From positions 17,175-81,174 of the forward strand of contig JACDQD010000121.1 of assembly GCA_019843655.1 (NCBI GenBank): a DNA stretch of 64,000 nt. The letters run 5' to 3'. Source of the DNA: Lethocerus indicus (lineage: Eukaryota > Arthropoda > Insecta > Hemiptera > Belostomatidae). Both the position numbers and the translations under genes were made by a program. The notes under the pieces are model-generated. The model was not told where the DNA came from, made no database searches, and saw nothing but the letters and a program-made list of their open reading frames with translations. Below, piece after piece: positions 24,326-36,700 of the stretch (within the stretch, counting starts at the first letter, position 1; each line of letters begins with the position of its first letter).

Positions 24326-27300
24326 GGTGCAAAAGGCTTAGAGAATTGGATGAGAGGAAGTCCAGTTTTGAACTGGTATTTTAAGTAGGAAAACATTAAA
24401 ATCAAAACGGCAACGGCAGTGAGTCGAGTTGGTGCTGCAGCTTAAGTGTTTCTGTCTGTCTGCGGATGTTAATAATTGTGACCGTTTCGAACACCCACAA
24501 CTGTGATATATCTTTAAGTTGGACTTTAAGCTACACTTTGACCAAAAATTAGAGACAATTCGGTCGATCGGTTTGCGAGTTATGGACTGTTAAACGGTGG
24601 ATACATTTTTTGGACCGCTCCAGTGACAGAGTCCAAACTGAGGATGGCTCCACAGAGGACGTGCCAAAGTGTCCTCCCTTAAGCCTTAAGGTATACGGAA
24701 AAAAAACGGCTATATCGATTTAGTACTGACCGCGCAGACTGTAGACCGGTAGGGAACTCCGCAGATGTAGCCGTAGTCCGGCGCTCCCAAATAGGTCCGA
24801 CACAGCTCTCCGCCCACTATTACCAACGAGCCCTTCAACAGCACTCCGCTGGGCTGCCAGTCAACTGAAAACACGGGCTTTATTACAGGTCAGCCCTATC
24901 CTAAAGGTTCGCCCTTCAACACGAAGGGCCCACAGAAGGAAGGAACGCCAACTTCTATCGGGGTCGGCGACTGTACAATTGATGAATTCGCCGGACAACA
25001 AGTGGCGTTGTACATATTTCGATAAGCCGTAAGACGGTATGTACAACGCCACTTGCTGTCCGGTGAATTTCTCAATCTCTCAGTCGCCAACCCCGATATA
25101 TATATATATTGTAGGAATTTCCAAATCCCACAGAACATTATATATATATATAGACAATGACGAATCTGTTCGTGATCCTACCGTGATTGTAGACGCCCCA
25201 ACCGGAGGCGGTGGCCACTGTTTTCGTGAAATAGTTCGGCTCCGTCTGACCGAGCGATGGCAACCGGACCGTATTGATGTTGGCTGAAAACAACATTGGA
25301 GATATACGGTCATTTTAAAATTGAACACTTTGAGTGTAGGAGAGATAAAAAAATTGAGGAAAAATACCGGGTGGGGGGGGCGGCCGCGCTAGTACACAGT
25401 ACTAGGTCCCAGTTTCACCCTTACGGACGCAATTTTTCAATTTGTACCCCTACCTTGAGAGCCAGCGGCGTTGGCAACCGGAGAGAGCTATGTCCGGCGA
25501 ATATACGTCCGAACTGTTGTACAGATGGTGTACCGTAATGGAACCGGTTTCCACAAAACCGGCCCAAATTGATTTCTCACCGAAGAACTGTAGTTGCCTG
25601 GCGCCGACTGCTACTATCGCCGGCAAACCCCTGTAAACACGGATATAGTATATATATATAGGGGGAGGGGTCGGCGGACTAAGTAATTGCGGAATATTGA
25701 CCGGACAACAAGTGGCGTTGTACGTCGGACAACGTCTTAAGTAAGGCGAAGACATCGATGAAGCCTGGACGGCGGTCTTTCGATTTCGGGGGCGTTGACC
25801 GCAAATTACTTAGTCGCCGACCCTACTATATTTATACCGGTTTTAATCGTTAACTACTGTAGACGGACTTACGCATTTTTCGGCGTCACGCAATGGGCGG
25901 CGGTTATCAGAAAATTGTCCGATATCAGAGCGGCCCCGCAGAATTTGCCCCCGTATATGACCAGCCCCTGGTACGGTATCTCGCCCTTCTGGACCGGCCT
26001 GCCGTTTATTATACGCGGCGCTATTACGCCTGCAACAGGTATTAGAGACAGGAAAAAAAAAAAACCGGAAGGCTTTATTGGTAGATTTTTGAAATTTCAA
26101 AAAATTCGCCCCATTTCGCCCATATACCGGGGGTCCCAAAGTGAGTTACACTTGCCCCTGAAAGGGCAGGTGAAAAATCGAAAAATTTTTGAAATTTCAA
26201 AAAAGTCGCCCGATTTCGCCCGTATTTGGTCAAAATTGGTACTGAAGTGAGTTACACTTGCCCCTGAAAGGGCAGGTAAAAAATCGAAAATTTTTGAAAT
26301 TTCAAAATTTTTGAAATTTTCGTATTCGGTCAAAAGTGGTACGGAAGTGAGTTGCCCTGAAAAAATCGGAAATTTCAAAAAAGTCGCCCGATTTCGCCCG
26401 TATTCGGTCAAAGTGGTCCCAAAGCAGGTAAAAAATCGAAAATTTTGAAATTTCAAAAAGTCGCCCGATTTCGCCCGTATATTCAAAATTGGTACCCAAA
26501 GTGAAGTTACACTTGAGTTACCCCTGAAAGGACAGGTAAATCGAAAATTTTGAAATTTCAAAAAAGTCGCCCGATTTCGCCCATATTCGGTCAAAATTGG
26601 TTTACACTTGGTCGAAAATTTTGAAATTTCAAAATTTCGCCCGTTACTGAAAGTGAGTTACACTTGCCCCTGAAAGGAGCGAAAATTTTTGAAATTTCAA
26701 AAAAGTCACCCGATTTCGCCCGTATTTGGTCAAAATTGGTACTGAAGTGAGTTACACTTGCCCCTGAAAGGGCAGGTAAAAAATCGAAAATTTTTGAAAT
26801 TTCAAAAAAGTCACCCGATTTCGCCCGTATTCGGTCAAAATTGGTACTGAAGTGAGTTACACTTGCCCCTGAAAGGGCAGGTGAAAAATCGAAAATTTTT
26901 GAAATTTCAAAAAAGTCGCCCGATTTCGCCCGTATTCGGTCAAAATTGGTACTGAAGTGAGTTACACTTGCCCCTGAAAGGGCAGGTGAAAAATCGAAAA
27001 TTTTTGAAATTTCAAAAAAGTCGCCCGATTTCGCCCATATTCGGTCAAAAGTGGTCCCAAAGTGAGTTACACTTGCCCCTGAAAGGGCAGGTGAAAAATC
27101 GAAAATTTTTGAAATTTCAAAAAAGTCGCCCGATTTCGCCCATATTCGGTCAAAAGTGGGTCCCAAAGTGAGTTACACTTGCCCCTGAAAGGAGAGCTGA
27201 AAAATCGAAAATTTTTGAAATTAAAAAAATTCGCCTTTATACAGAAGTAAAGGATAATATTGTTATACGGCCCGTAGTAATATTTCCCCCGGAATAATTA

Positions 27301-27758
27301 CCTGTAATATCATCTTCGCTATCGTCGTACGCCTGGATATCCACCTCTGAAACGGACAGATAAATCGATAAATTCGGTCAAGAATAGCCTCAAAGAAGTG
27401 CAACCGAGAACAATTTTTATCGTATAAAAGTGTACTGACGGTCAAGTGTCGGCGGCCTCCGGTCCTCTTCTGTCGGCGACGCTGCTAAAGCACTGCCGGT
27501 GCACAACTGTAGAGCAAAATAATAACGAATCAGTTGGTTGTACCGCAGACAGTACAAGTGTACACCTCAGTACGGGGAGAGAGCGGCCGAAAGTTGTACA
27601 AATGTGTACAACGCCACTGTGCCGTACGGTCAATTCCCCAATTGGGATCAGTTGCCGACCCCCGATATCCGTTACACTACGCATTGTACGTATATTAAAA
27701 ATGTACAGTTTACGCGCCCACTTACCAAGAGCAGTCCGATAAAGACGGATATCGCCAT
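23782..27758 (-). CDS. Gene D: S1A serine protease, complete but frameshifted in the Asp exon
   Basis: Secreted S1A protease of about 274 aa. Minus-strand exons: 27758-27726 (MAISVFIGLLL), 27344-27302 (VDIQAYDDSEDDIT), 26029-25873, 25630-25454, 25283-25182, 24864-24731, 23958-23782. Exon 3 reads GVIAPR-IINGRPV, FCGAALISDNFLITAAHC (His) and is 157 nt, the same length as its counterpart in gene C. Exon 4 has YSPDIAL (Asp). LRLPTPLALK then follows in another frame, so one base is missing near 25480, and the exon end is one more base off phase. Exon 5 gives TASGWGVYNH, exon 6 ICGVPYRSTVCA, exon 7 GDSGGPVTV (Ser). Thr occupies the pocket position six before Ser, so specificity is not predictable. 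It could be a young pseudogene or an assembly error. Confidence 0.82.
24260..24321. repeat. (TA)n microsatellite
   Basis: About 60 bp of TA in the last intron of gene D. Confidence 0.93.
24410..24625. mobile_element. Family-2 MITE, right half only
   Basis: Contains TATCTTTAAGTTGGACTTTA and ends GGATACATTTTTTGGACCGC. No matching left terminus is seen nearby. Confidence 0.55.
24958..25099. mobile_element. Family-1 MITE, ~140 bp, near-perfect palindrome
   Basis: Left arm GGGGTCGGCGACTGTACAAT with GGACAACAAGTGGCGTTGTA; right arm ACAACGCCACTTGCTGTCCG with CAGTCGCCAACCCCGATA. The arms account for almost the whole element, so a single strand could fold into one hairpin. It is intronic in gene D. 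Confidence 0.75.
25664..25828. mobile_element. Family-1 MITE, ~165 bp
   Basis: Starts GGGTCGGCGGACTAAGTAAT and ends AAATTACTTAGTCGCCGACC, between the His and Asp exons of gene D. Confidence 0.75.
26085..27235 (+). repeat. Satellite A array 3
   Basis: About 12 units with GTGAGTTACACTTGCCCCTG, AAAGGGCAGGTGAAAAATCG and GTCGCCCGATTTCGCCCGTA. It is in the same orientation as array 1. It fills intron 2 of gene D, beginning within 60 bp of the His exon. The central units (26.3-26.65 kb) are scrambled and shortened. Confidence 0.92.
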
Positions 27759-27759
27759 T

Positions 27760-28030
27760 GGTGCCCAAGTGGGGAAGAAAAGACACTTTGCGCGATTCCC
27801 AATCTCCTCTTATGCCCTCCACTTCTTATCGCGATCCGGTGTCGGGCTGAGAGCCTGCAAAATGTCCTTCTCGCGTGCAATAAACATTGCTCTAGATTTA
27901 TCTCCCTCTCACATTTATTATGTAGAGATAACGAGTAATACAGAAGGAGGACTAGTAATTCCCGGTTTATCCGGTTAACGAGCGTAAAATTACTACTCGG
28001 AGGTGAGAAGAGATGTTAACTGAAAAGAAA
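27760..28030. other. Gene D upstream region
   Basis: Putative promoter side of gene D. A TATA-like GCATAAGAG lies on the minus strand about 60 nt upstream of the start codon, weaker than that of gene B. The region to 30016 separates divergent genes D and E. Confidence 0.35.
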
Positions 28031-29665
28031 CAATTGTCGGGTAATTTAATTTAATTGACGAATCTGCGCCCTTTGATTTTTGACTTAAGAAATATTACGT
28101 ACAACGCCACTTGTTATCGGCGAAATCGGCAATTGCTCAGTTGGCCCGACCCGAGATATATCGGGTTGGCAGAGCGGCGTTCACACAGGATTTACAGGAA
28201 TTGTATCGGGAAGAAGGAGAAAACAATTTGGCCCTTCGTAGGGCACATTGAGAAATCTTGAGTTTTTGGGGGTAATTAGAGGATATATTTGGGAAGGCGT
28301 CCCCCTATATATAAGGGACATTGAAGGAGAAGCCGAATGTATAGTCGGAACGGCTGTGATCCGTGCCCTTTGATTTTTGACTTAAGAAATATTACGGACA
28401 ACGCCACTTGTTATCGGCGAAATCAGCAATTGCTCAGTTGGCCCGACCCGAGATATATCGGGTTGGCGGAGCGGCGTTCACAAGGATTTACAGGAATTGT
28501 ATCGGGAAGAAGGAGAAAACAATTTGGCCCTTCGTAGGGCACATTGAGAAATCTTGAGTTTTTGGGGGTAATTAGAGGGTTATATTTCGGAAGGCGTCCC
28601 CCTATATATATATAAGGGACATTGAAGGAGAAGCCGAATGTATAGTCGAACGGCTGTGATCACGTACCCTTTGATTTTTTGACTTAAGAAATATTACGGA
28701 CAACGCCACTTGTTATCGGCGAAATCGGCAATTGCTCAGTTGGCCCGACCCGAGATATATCGGGTTGGCAGAGCGGCGTTCGCAAAGGATTTACAGGAAT
28801 TGTATCGGGAAGAAGGAGAAAACAATTTGGCCCTTCGTAGGGCACATTGAGAAATCTTGAGTTTTTGGGGGTAATTAGAGGTTATATTTGGGAAGGCGTC
28901 CCTATATATATAGGGACATTGAAGGAGAAGCCGAATGTATAGTCGGAACGGCTGTGATCCGTGCCCTTTGATTTTTGACTTAAGAAATATTACGGACAAC
29001 GCCACTTGTTATCGGCGAAATCGGCAATTGCTCAGTTGGCCCGACCCGAGATATATCGGGTTGGCAGAGCGGCGTTCACGGGATTTACAGGAAGGTTACG
29101 TTTCATATCGGGAAGAAGGAGAAAACAATTTGGCCCTTCGTAGGGCACATTGAGAAATCTTGAGTTTTTGGGGGTAATTAGAGGATATATTTCGGAAGGC
29201 GTCCCCCTATATATATATAAGGGACATTGAAGGAGAAGCCGAATGTATAGTCGGAACGGCTGTGATCCGTGCCCTTTGATTTTTGACTTAAGAAATATTA
29301 CGGACAACGCCACTTGTTATCGGCGAAATCAGCAATTGCTCAGTTGGCCCGACCCGAGATATATCGGGTTGGCAGAGCGGCGTTCGCAAAGGATTTACAG
29401 GAATTGTATCGGGAAGAAGGAGAAAACAATTTGGCCCTTCGTAGGGCACATTGAGAAATCTTGAGTTTTGGGGGTAATTAGAGGATATATTTCGGAAGGC
29501 GTCCCCCTATATATAAGGGACATTGAAGGAGAAGCCGAATGTATAGTCGGAACGGCTGTGATCCGTGCCCTTTGATTTTTGACTTAAGAAATATTACGGA
29601 CAACGCCACTTGTTATCGGCGAAATCAGCAATTGCTCAGTTGGCCCGACCCCGAGATATCTGGCG
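28030..29665. repeat. Head-to-tail array of ~300 bp family-1 MITE units
   Basis: About 5.4 copies with a period near 300 bp. Each ends AATTGCTCAGTTGGCCCGAC CCGA and is joined through GATATATC to the next unit's inverted start (GGGTTGGCAGAGCGGCGTTC). A related piece of about 400 bp lies at 39455-39885 inside gene F. Confidence 0.9.
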
Positions 29666-30016
29666 ATGTTCCGTGTGTCGCCCCACCAGTTTGTCGGTGA
29701 TAATATGTGCCCGTCGTGTGTGTGTGGGTGTAGCCGGTGGCAGATAGAGAAAGTGGTGGATGTGCCGGAGGCGGTGGGGTGTTTTTTGGTGGGGGGTTGC
29801 GATAAGAATTGAAACGGACAGGAAGTCCAGACGGACCGCCCTCCATCCCCCTTCCCCGTTCCGCGACCGGATTCCCGTCCCGACTTCCCATTCGACGGTC
29901 GGACCTCTTACCGAAAAATCTGAAATTTCCACCATCCCCCGAGAGCGTCTAAGGGCGGGAGATATTTGTGGCGAGTTCAATTTTCGGTCGGGAATAATAT
30001 ACCCCCACCCCGCGTT

Positions 30017-32445
30017 ATGAGATATACGGGAGCGGTGGCCGCCGCAGTAATCATCTTGTCCGCAGTCGCTGTCCACTTGAACGAAGCTTTCGGTAAGTTT
30101 GTTGACTAAGATACCGATAATATTATGGTCGATACCGACCGCTTACAGTTCGGGAAATCGGGCTATTTTCATTTTTTTCCCCCGACATCAATTTAAGCCC
30201 TATAAAATATGCAGAGTGAGAGGGTGAGAGAGTGAGAGGATGAGAGGGTTAGAGGGTGAGAGGGTGAGAGGGTGAGAGGGTGAGAGGGTGAGAGGGTGAG
30301 AGGGTGAGAGGGTGAGAGGGTGAGAGGGTGAGAGGGTGAGAGGGTGAGAGGGTGAGAGGGTGAGAGAGGTGTGAGAGGTGAGAGAGAGGAGAGGGTGAGG
30401 GAGGGTGAGAGTGAGGGGTGAGAGGGTGAGAGGGTGAGAGAGTGAGGAGAGGGTGAGAGGGTGAGTGAGAGATGAGAGGTGAGAGAGGAGAGGGTGAGAG
30501 AGAGGGTGAGAGGGTGAGAGGGTGAGAGTGAGAGGGTGAGAGGGTGAGAGGGTGAGAGGGTGAGAGGGTGAGAGGGTGAGAGGGTGAGAGGGTGAGAGGG
30601 TGAGAGGGTGAGAGGGTGAGAGAGTGAGAGGGTGAGAGGGAGAGGGTGAGGGTGAGAGGGTGAGAGGGTGAGAGGGTGAGAGGGTGAGAGGGTGAGAGGG
30701 TGAGAGGGTGAGAGGGTGAGAGGGTGAGAGGGTGAGAGGGTGAGAGGGTGAGAGTTTGACCACATATAATACCACTGTACCACACCTCAACCACCGCCAT
30801 GTAGAGACCCGGAATTTTCCAAGAAATTTGGAAAATTTCGGGGCTTTTATATAGAAAATTTTCAGTGTAAACCCGGTTTAAGGAATGGAGCCCCACCCCC
30901 CACCCGGTACTTTATAAAGTCCGTAATCCGGCTGCGGTTGTCCCGTCCGATAAATGAGACAAGGGTTTAAGATAATTGTTCTGTTCCCGGTACCCCCCCC
31001 CCCGGTGTCGTCCCAGCGATAACGGCGAAATGCAGGAGACCGTCGTTGGCGAACGGCGTCGTCAAGATCAGGTCGAGGGGTAGGTTGGCGAAATTCTTCT
31101 GCAATACCAACTACGTCCTCTACGGCGAGAAGAACGCCGTCTGCGTCGACGGCGTCTGGGACTATCCGACGCCGGTCTGCATCAGTAAGTAGTAGGCCGA
31201 ATTAAACTTGTCTAGATCTATCCAAATGTGTCTATATATATATAAAGGGTGTTCTCCTCTTGTTGCGCGAAAGGGGGCCAGGGCTGCGGACGCCTCGACG
31301 CCGACCGTTTCTTCGGCCAGGTCAATTTCGGCTACTCGAAGGCTTTGGCCTCGTTCACCTGCAATCCAGGGCTGGCGCTCGTCGGCCGCTCCAGGATATA
31401 CTGCGACGGCGCCAAATGGAGCTCCCCGATACCCTACTGCATAAGTAAAAATATTAACCGGCGTAAAATTGTTTTATCCATTTGCGGAAACCCCCTTTTG
31501 GCCGAACGATTGGGCATCGCCGTTATCGCCCTTGGTCGTGGAAAACTAAATTATTTTTCGGACTCGGGCAGCGGTGCGCAAACTTAATTTTCATTCGCGA
31601 CCCCGCGTTTTTTCTTAAAAGAAATTATTCGCGACCCCGAGAATAGACAGTAGTGGTTTTTAATAAAAAAAAACGTATTTCTGTCACTTCCTTAGCGCCA
31701 TAGGGGCGTCGCGACGACCCTCGGTTTGCGCACCGCCGGACCGCATCTCGCGGTTATTACTATTCAGTTGTTGTACCAAGTCGTCTATATACTATAGTAG
31801 ATATATATATATATGTGTGTGTAATTATCGGAGAGTGGAAGGTGGTTAACGAATGTCTCCACAGCGGACGGTCCGGTGAAAGCCGCGTGCGATTTCGAGG
31901 GCGATCCCGCCCTTTGCACGTGGACCAATTCCGAGTACTACGACGGCGTTTGGCTGTTGACGAGCGACAGGACGCCCTCCTGGTCGCTGGCCACGGGGCC
32001 CACGCACGATCACACCCTTCCGCCCTACAAGCACGGTAAATAATACAGCACCCGGCCAAAACCCCCACACATCGTATACATATATATCGGGTGTCGGCAA
32101 CTAAGTAATTGCGGAAGACAACAAGTGGCGCAGGATAAGATTCTCTCGATACGTTATTATTATTCCTGCCCTTTCTGAAATATTCGGTATCGAATTTTTT
32201 TCGTTAAAAGACGCTCCCTGGACGTCCCGTCTGGAGGAGGTCGACGATGACCCCGAATAAAGGCAGTGACAACGAGGGACATTGTACGAGAAGCCGAATG
32301 TATCTTATACGTCCATTTGAAACCATCTACGGGGGTCTTATACGTGCCCAAGATGTACTGAGGTACTCTAAAAATATGTACAACGCCACTTGTTGTCGGG
32401 GGTGAATTCCGCAATTACTTAGTTGCCAACACAATATCTCTCTCA

Positions 32446-32518
<73 letters not shown>

Positions 32519-33740
32519 TCTCCTCTCTCTCTCCTCTCTCTCTCTCTCCTCTCTCTCTCCCGTCTCTCGCAGTAATTAACTGTTTTCTGGTGCACACGGT
32601 GTACGTGTACTTTGTACCAGGCCACTACCTGTACATGGAGAGCAGCCTGTTGAGGGAGGGCGCCAGGGTGAGGCTGAACTCGGCCGTCTATCCGCCGTCG
32701 CCGTCGCCGTCCTCCGCCAACGGGACCGGCGCCTGTTTCGTGTTCTGGTACCACATGTACGGCGCCACAGTAGGTGAGTGTGTCCACGGATAGGGGCGGT
32801 GGTGGGTTGGGGCAGTTAGGGGACGGCGGTGAAATCGCCGAGGGGAGAAAGCGAATCATTGACGGCTGTCCCTTAACTAATACCCCTTAGCGGTTCTATA
32901 AGTTGTTCAAGATTCATTTTTACTCCCCTTTTTGGCCCCTCTTTGGAGCCTAGTCCAGGGGTGGCGATAATAAACGCTCACTCCGTTCTGTGTTCTCGGC
33001 GAAGGCAGCTTGAACGTCTACGTGAACGGGGCGCCCGCCTTCTCGAGGCGGGGCACTCAGGGCAACAGGTGGCACAAGGCACGGGTACTCGACCTGCCCA
33101 CAGACACCAGTTACCAGGTAAACGGTAATTCCAATTATTTGTTTATAAAGTTATTTTCACTGCACTCGAAACCGTCTACAAGAGATCTGTACAACGCCAC
33201 TTGTTGTCGGCGTGAAGGGTTGAGGGTGAGAGGTGAGAGGGTGAGAGGGTGAGAGGGTGAGAGGGTGAGAGGGTGAGAGGGTGAGAGGGTGAGAGAGTGA
33301 GAGGGTGAGAGGGTGAGAGGGTGAGAGGGTGAGAGGGTGAGAGAGGTGAGAGAGGTGAGAGAGGTGAGAGAGGTGAGAGGGTGAGATGAGAGGGGTGAGA
33401 GGGTGAGAGAGAGATGAGAGAGAGAGTGAGAGAAGGGTGAGTGAGAGGAAGGAGAGAGAGGGGTGAGAGAGTGAGAGGGTGAGAGGGTGAGAGGAGATGA
33501 GAAGAGAGAGGGTGAGAGGTGAGAGGGTGAGAGGGTGAGAGGGTGAGAGAGAGGAGAGGGTGAGTGAGAGAGTGAGAGTGAGAGGGTGAGAGGGTGAGAG
33601 GGTGAGAGGGTGAGAGGGTGAGAGGGTGAGAGGGTGAGAGGGTGAGAGGGTGAGAGGGTGAGAGGGTGAGAGGGTGAGAGGGTGAGAGAGTTAGACCACA
33701 TATAATACCACCGTACCACACCTCAACCACCACCATTATG

Positions 33741-33799
<59 letters not shown>

Positions 33800-36700
33800 G
33801 TGGTCCAAAAATGTATCCACTGTTCAACAGTCCATAACTCGGAAACTAATTGACCGAGTTGTGTCCAATTTTGGTGAAAGTGTAGCTTAAAGTCCAACTT
33901 GAAGATATATCACACAGCTGTAGGTGTACGAAATTGTCACGCGTTATTAAACAGACACAGAGAGAAACGATGCCGGCCCCCAACTGTGCAGCAGCACCGA
34001 CTGATGATCTGTTTTGATATTCACAAACTGTTCAGAGTCCAATTCTAAGCCCTTTGCGCCAGCCCACCATTTTTACTCGCGACTAACAACAACTGACACA
34101 CGACAGGACACTGACTGTTCGTCAAAACGAAACGGCCCAATACAACGCTTGTATCGGCCGGAACTACAACACTGTACAACAACACTACCGAAAATGTGAT
34201 ACAATTCCGCCGATCAGTTTGCAAATTATGGACTTTTGAACGGTGGATACATTTTTTTGGACCACTCTCTGTATTGGTGTATGGAGGGGTGGGGGGGGAT
34301 GAATAAATATTATTGCTCCGTATTAAAATATGAATTTTTCCAGCGGTGATATTTTGCAGATAGTGATTGAAGGTGTGCGCGGTTCTGGCTACACGGGCGA
34401 CATCGCCATCGACGATTTGGCAATAACCGACGGAGTGGATTGTACAACTGACGCCGGTAAATCCGTTATCCGATATCAACAATTGGGGGTTATTTATTTA
34501 TTGTCTCGATACGATTAATAACTCACACATAACACACAAACAGACACACGACTCCCGAGGCCGTTACCTGGAACGGACATCGTAATTCGGAACCAACATA
34601 CAGTTTGTATAGAGGGCTATGCTGGGGAGACATCGACGGATTCAAGTCCAAAGTCCTCTTCGTAGAAATAAATCCCGTGCCAAAAATACAAAGGGGTCCG
34701 AAAAAAAAATGTATCCAACGTTTGGCAAGTCAACAACTTGTGAAAACTTATTGACGCCGACTGTGCAAATATCCAACATAGTTTCTCTGTGGATATTTAA
34801 TAACGGGTGACAATTTCCAACACCTACAGTGTTAAGTCGGACTTTGAGCTACAGTTTCACCAAAAAAAAAAAAAATGGGAGACAACTCGGTCAATTAGTT
34901 TCCGAGTTATGGACTGTCGAACGGTGGATACATTTTTTCCGGATACGTATATATATATATAACTGTAAATTGTCCAGATTACAGAATTACAGACACGAAT
35001 TTACTATTTGCAGATTATACGTCGTGCAACGATAGGTGCGACGACAATACGACGGCGCTGGAAGATGTTGCCGGAGCGTGCCACTGCCGCGAAGACTGCA
35101 CTCTGACCAACAGCTGTTGCCACGACTATAGTCAATTTTGCGCCCAAATAGGTAAAAACAATTTGTACCGAAAAAACGTTAAAATTTCTCGGGTGTACAC
35201 ATTACCCGTTTGTTATAACAGAGTGCAGTGGCCGTTTTCAGTGTCAGTTTTCCGCGTCACAGCGTTGTATATCTGCGTATACAATTCTACGGAGACAATA
35301 GTTGTCGGGACGATTACGTTGAAAATATGTCGCGGCGAATTCCCCAATCAGTCAGTTGCCGATAATGCGGAGTGGTCCAAAAATATGTATCCACCGTTCA
35401 ACAGTCCATAACTCGGAAACTAATTGACGGAATTGTGTCTAATTTCTGTGTGAAATTGTAGCTTAAAGTCCAACTTAAAGATGTATCGCATAGCTGTGTA
35501 GGTTTTCGAAATGGTCACAATTATTAACAAATCCTCAAGACAGACAGAAACGATGCCGCCCCCGACTGCGCAGCACCAACTCTACTGACTGCACAACGCG
35601 TCCAGTTGTGGATATTTGGACACGAATATGTAGTATGGATACATTGGAAGTTCGTCCAATGTGCGTGGAGCTTTTGTGTGGATAAACGACGGTCCTTTAG
35701 TGTTCGTCCCCCCAAGAGCACAGGTAAAAGTCCTGAAAGGAGTTTAGTCTACGCGTGCCTCTATCCGTGTTCCTGGTACATTTTCGTCGAGATAAGCCCA
35801 TTAAACGGATTGACGGAACTACAAACTGTAACACTACCGAAAATGAGACAACTCCGTCGATGAGTTTGCAAATTGTGGACCGAAACGGTGGATACATTTT
35901 TTTTTGCGACTTTCGGCCTCCTGAGGTCGGCCGGAAGAGAGGAGACGTGTGCCGGTGGAGAGACGAGAGGGATGACGGAATTTTGCTCTATTTCAGAGGT
36001 CAGAACGACCGGCAGTCCGGATAGGACGAGCGAGGCGGACGGTCCCCAACCGACGCCGGCGACCGGGTACGGGCCGGCCGAAGGCCACTCCAAAGACCGG
36101 TATCCGTCCACGTCCGCGGACCTCGGCCCTCCCGACGTCTCCTCCCCAACAGTCTCCTCAGTAAGGGCGGGACGGGACGCCGGCACGACCGAGGAACTCT
36201 CACCGACCGACACCTCCCAATACGCCGACGGTACCGGCTACACGGTACAGCGGTACTTCGCGGCTACCGATGAAACAGTTTCCGCCGCTGCGAGTAAATC
36301 GGCTTACACTGGCGCTAAAACGTGGTTCACTAACGCTGCAACGCCGACGATGACCAGTAAAGCGCCGTCCACCACCAGTAAACCGACGCCGACCATCAGT
36401 ATAGCCCACGTCGACTACCAGTAAAGCGCCGACGACCACCAGTAAACCGACGCCGACTACCAGTAAAGCGCCGTTGACCACCAGTATAGCCCCGTCGACT
36501 ACCAGTAAAGCGCCGACGACCACCAGTAAACCGACGCCGATTACCAGTAAAGCGCCGTCGACCACCAGTAAACCGCCGCCGATTACCAGTAAACCGACGC
36601 CGATTACCAGTAAAGCGCCGTCGACCACCAGTAAACCGACGCCGATTACCAGTAAAGCGCCTTCGACCACCAGTAAACCGACGCCGATTACCAGTAAAGC

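Noticed and set aside
23027..24405. ORFs with long YIYIYI runs
   Set aside because: Translations of (TA)n tracts; the genuine coding part is only the gene D terminal exon.
28030..29665. Array considered as a tRNA or other RNA gene cluster
   Set aside because: No cloverleaf or polymerase III boxes recognised; the palindromes are MITE termini.
30193..30896. [14 protein letters not shown] ORFs
   Set aside because: All three minus-strand frames of the GAGAGGGT repeat are open, a hallmark of simple repeat; they lie within gene E intron 1.
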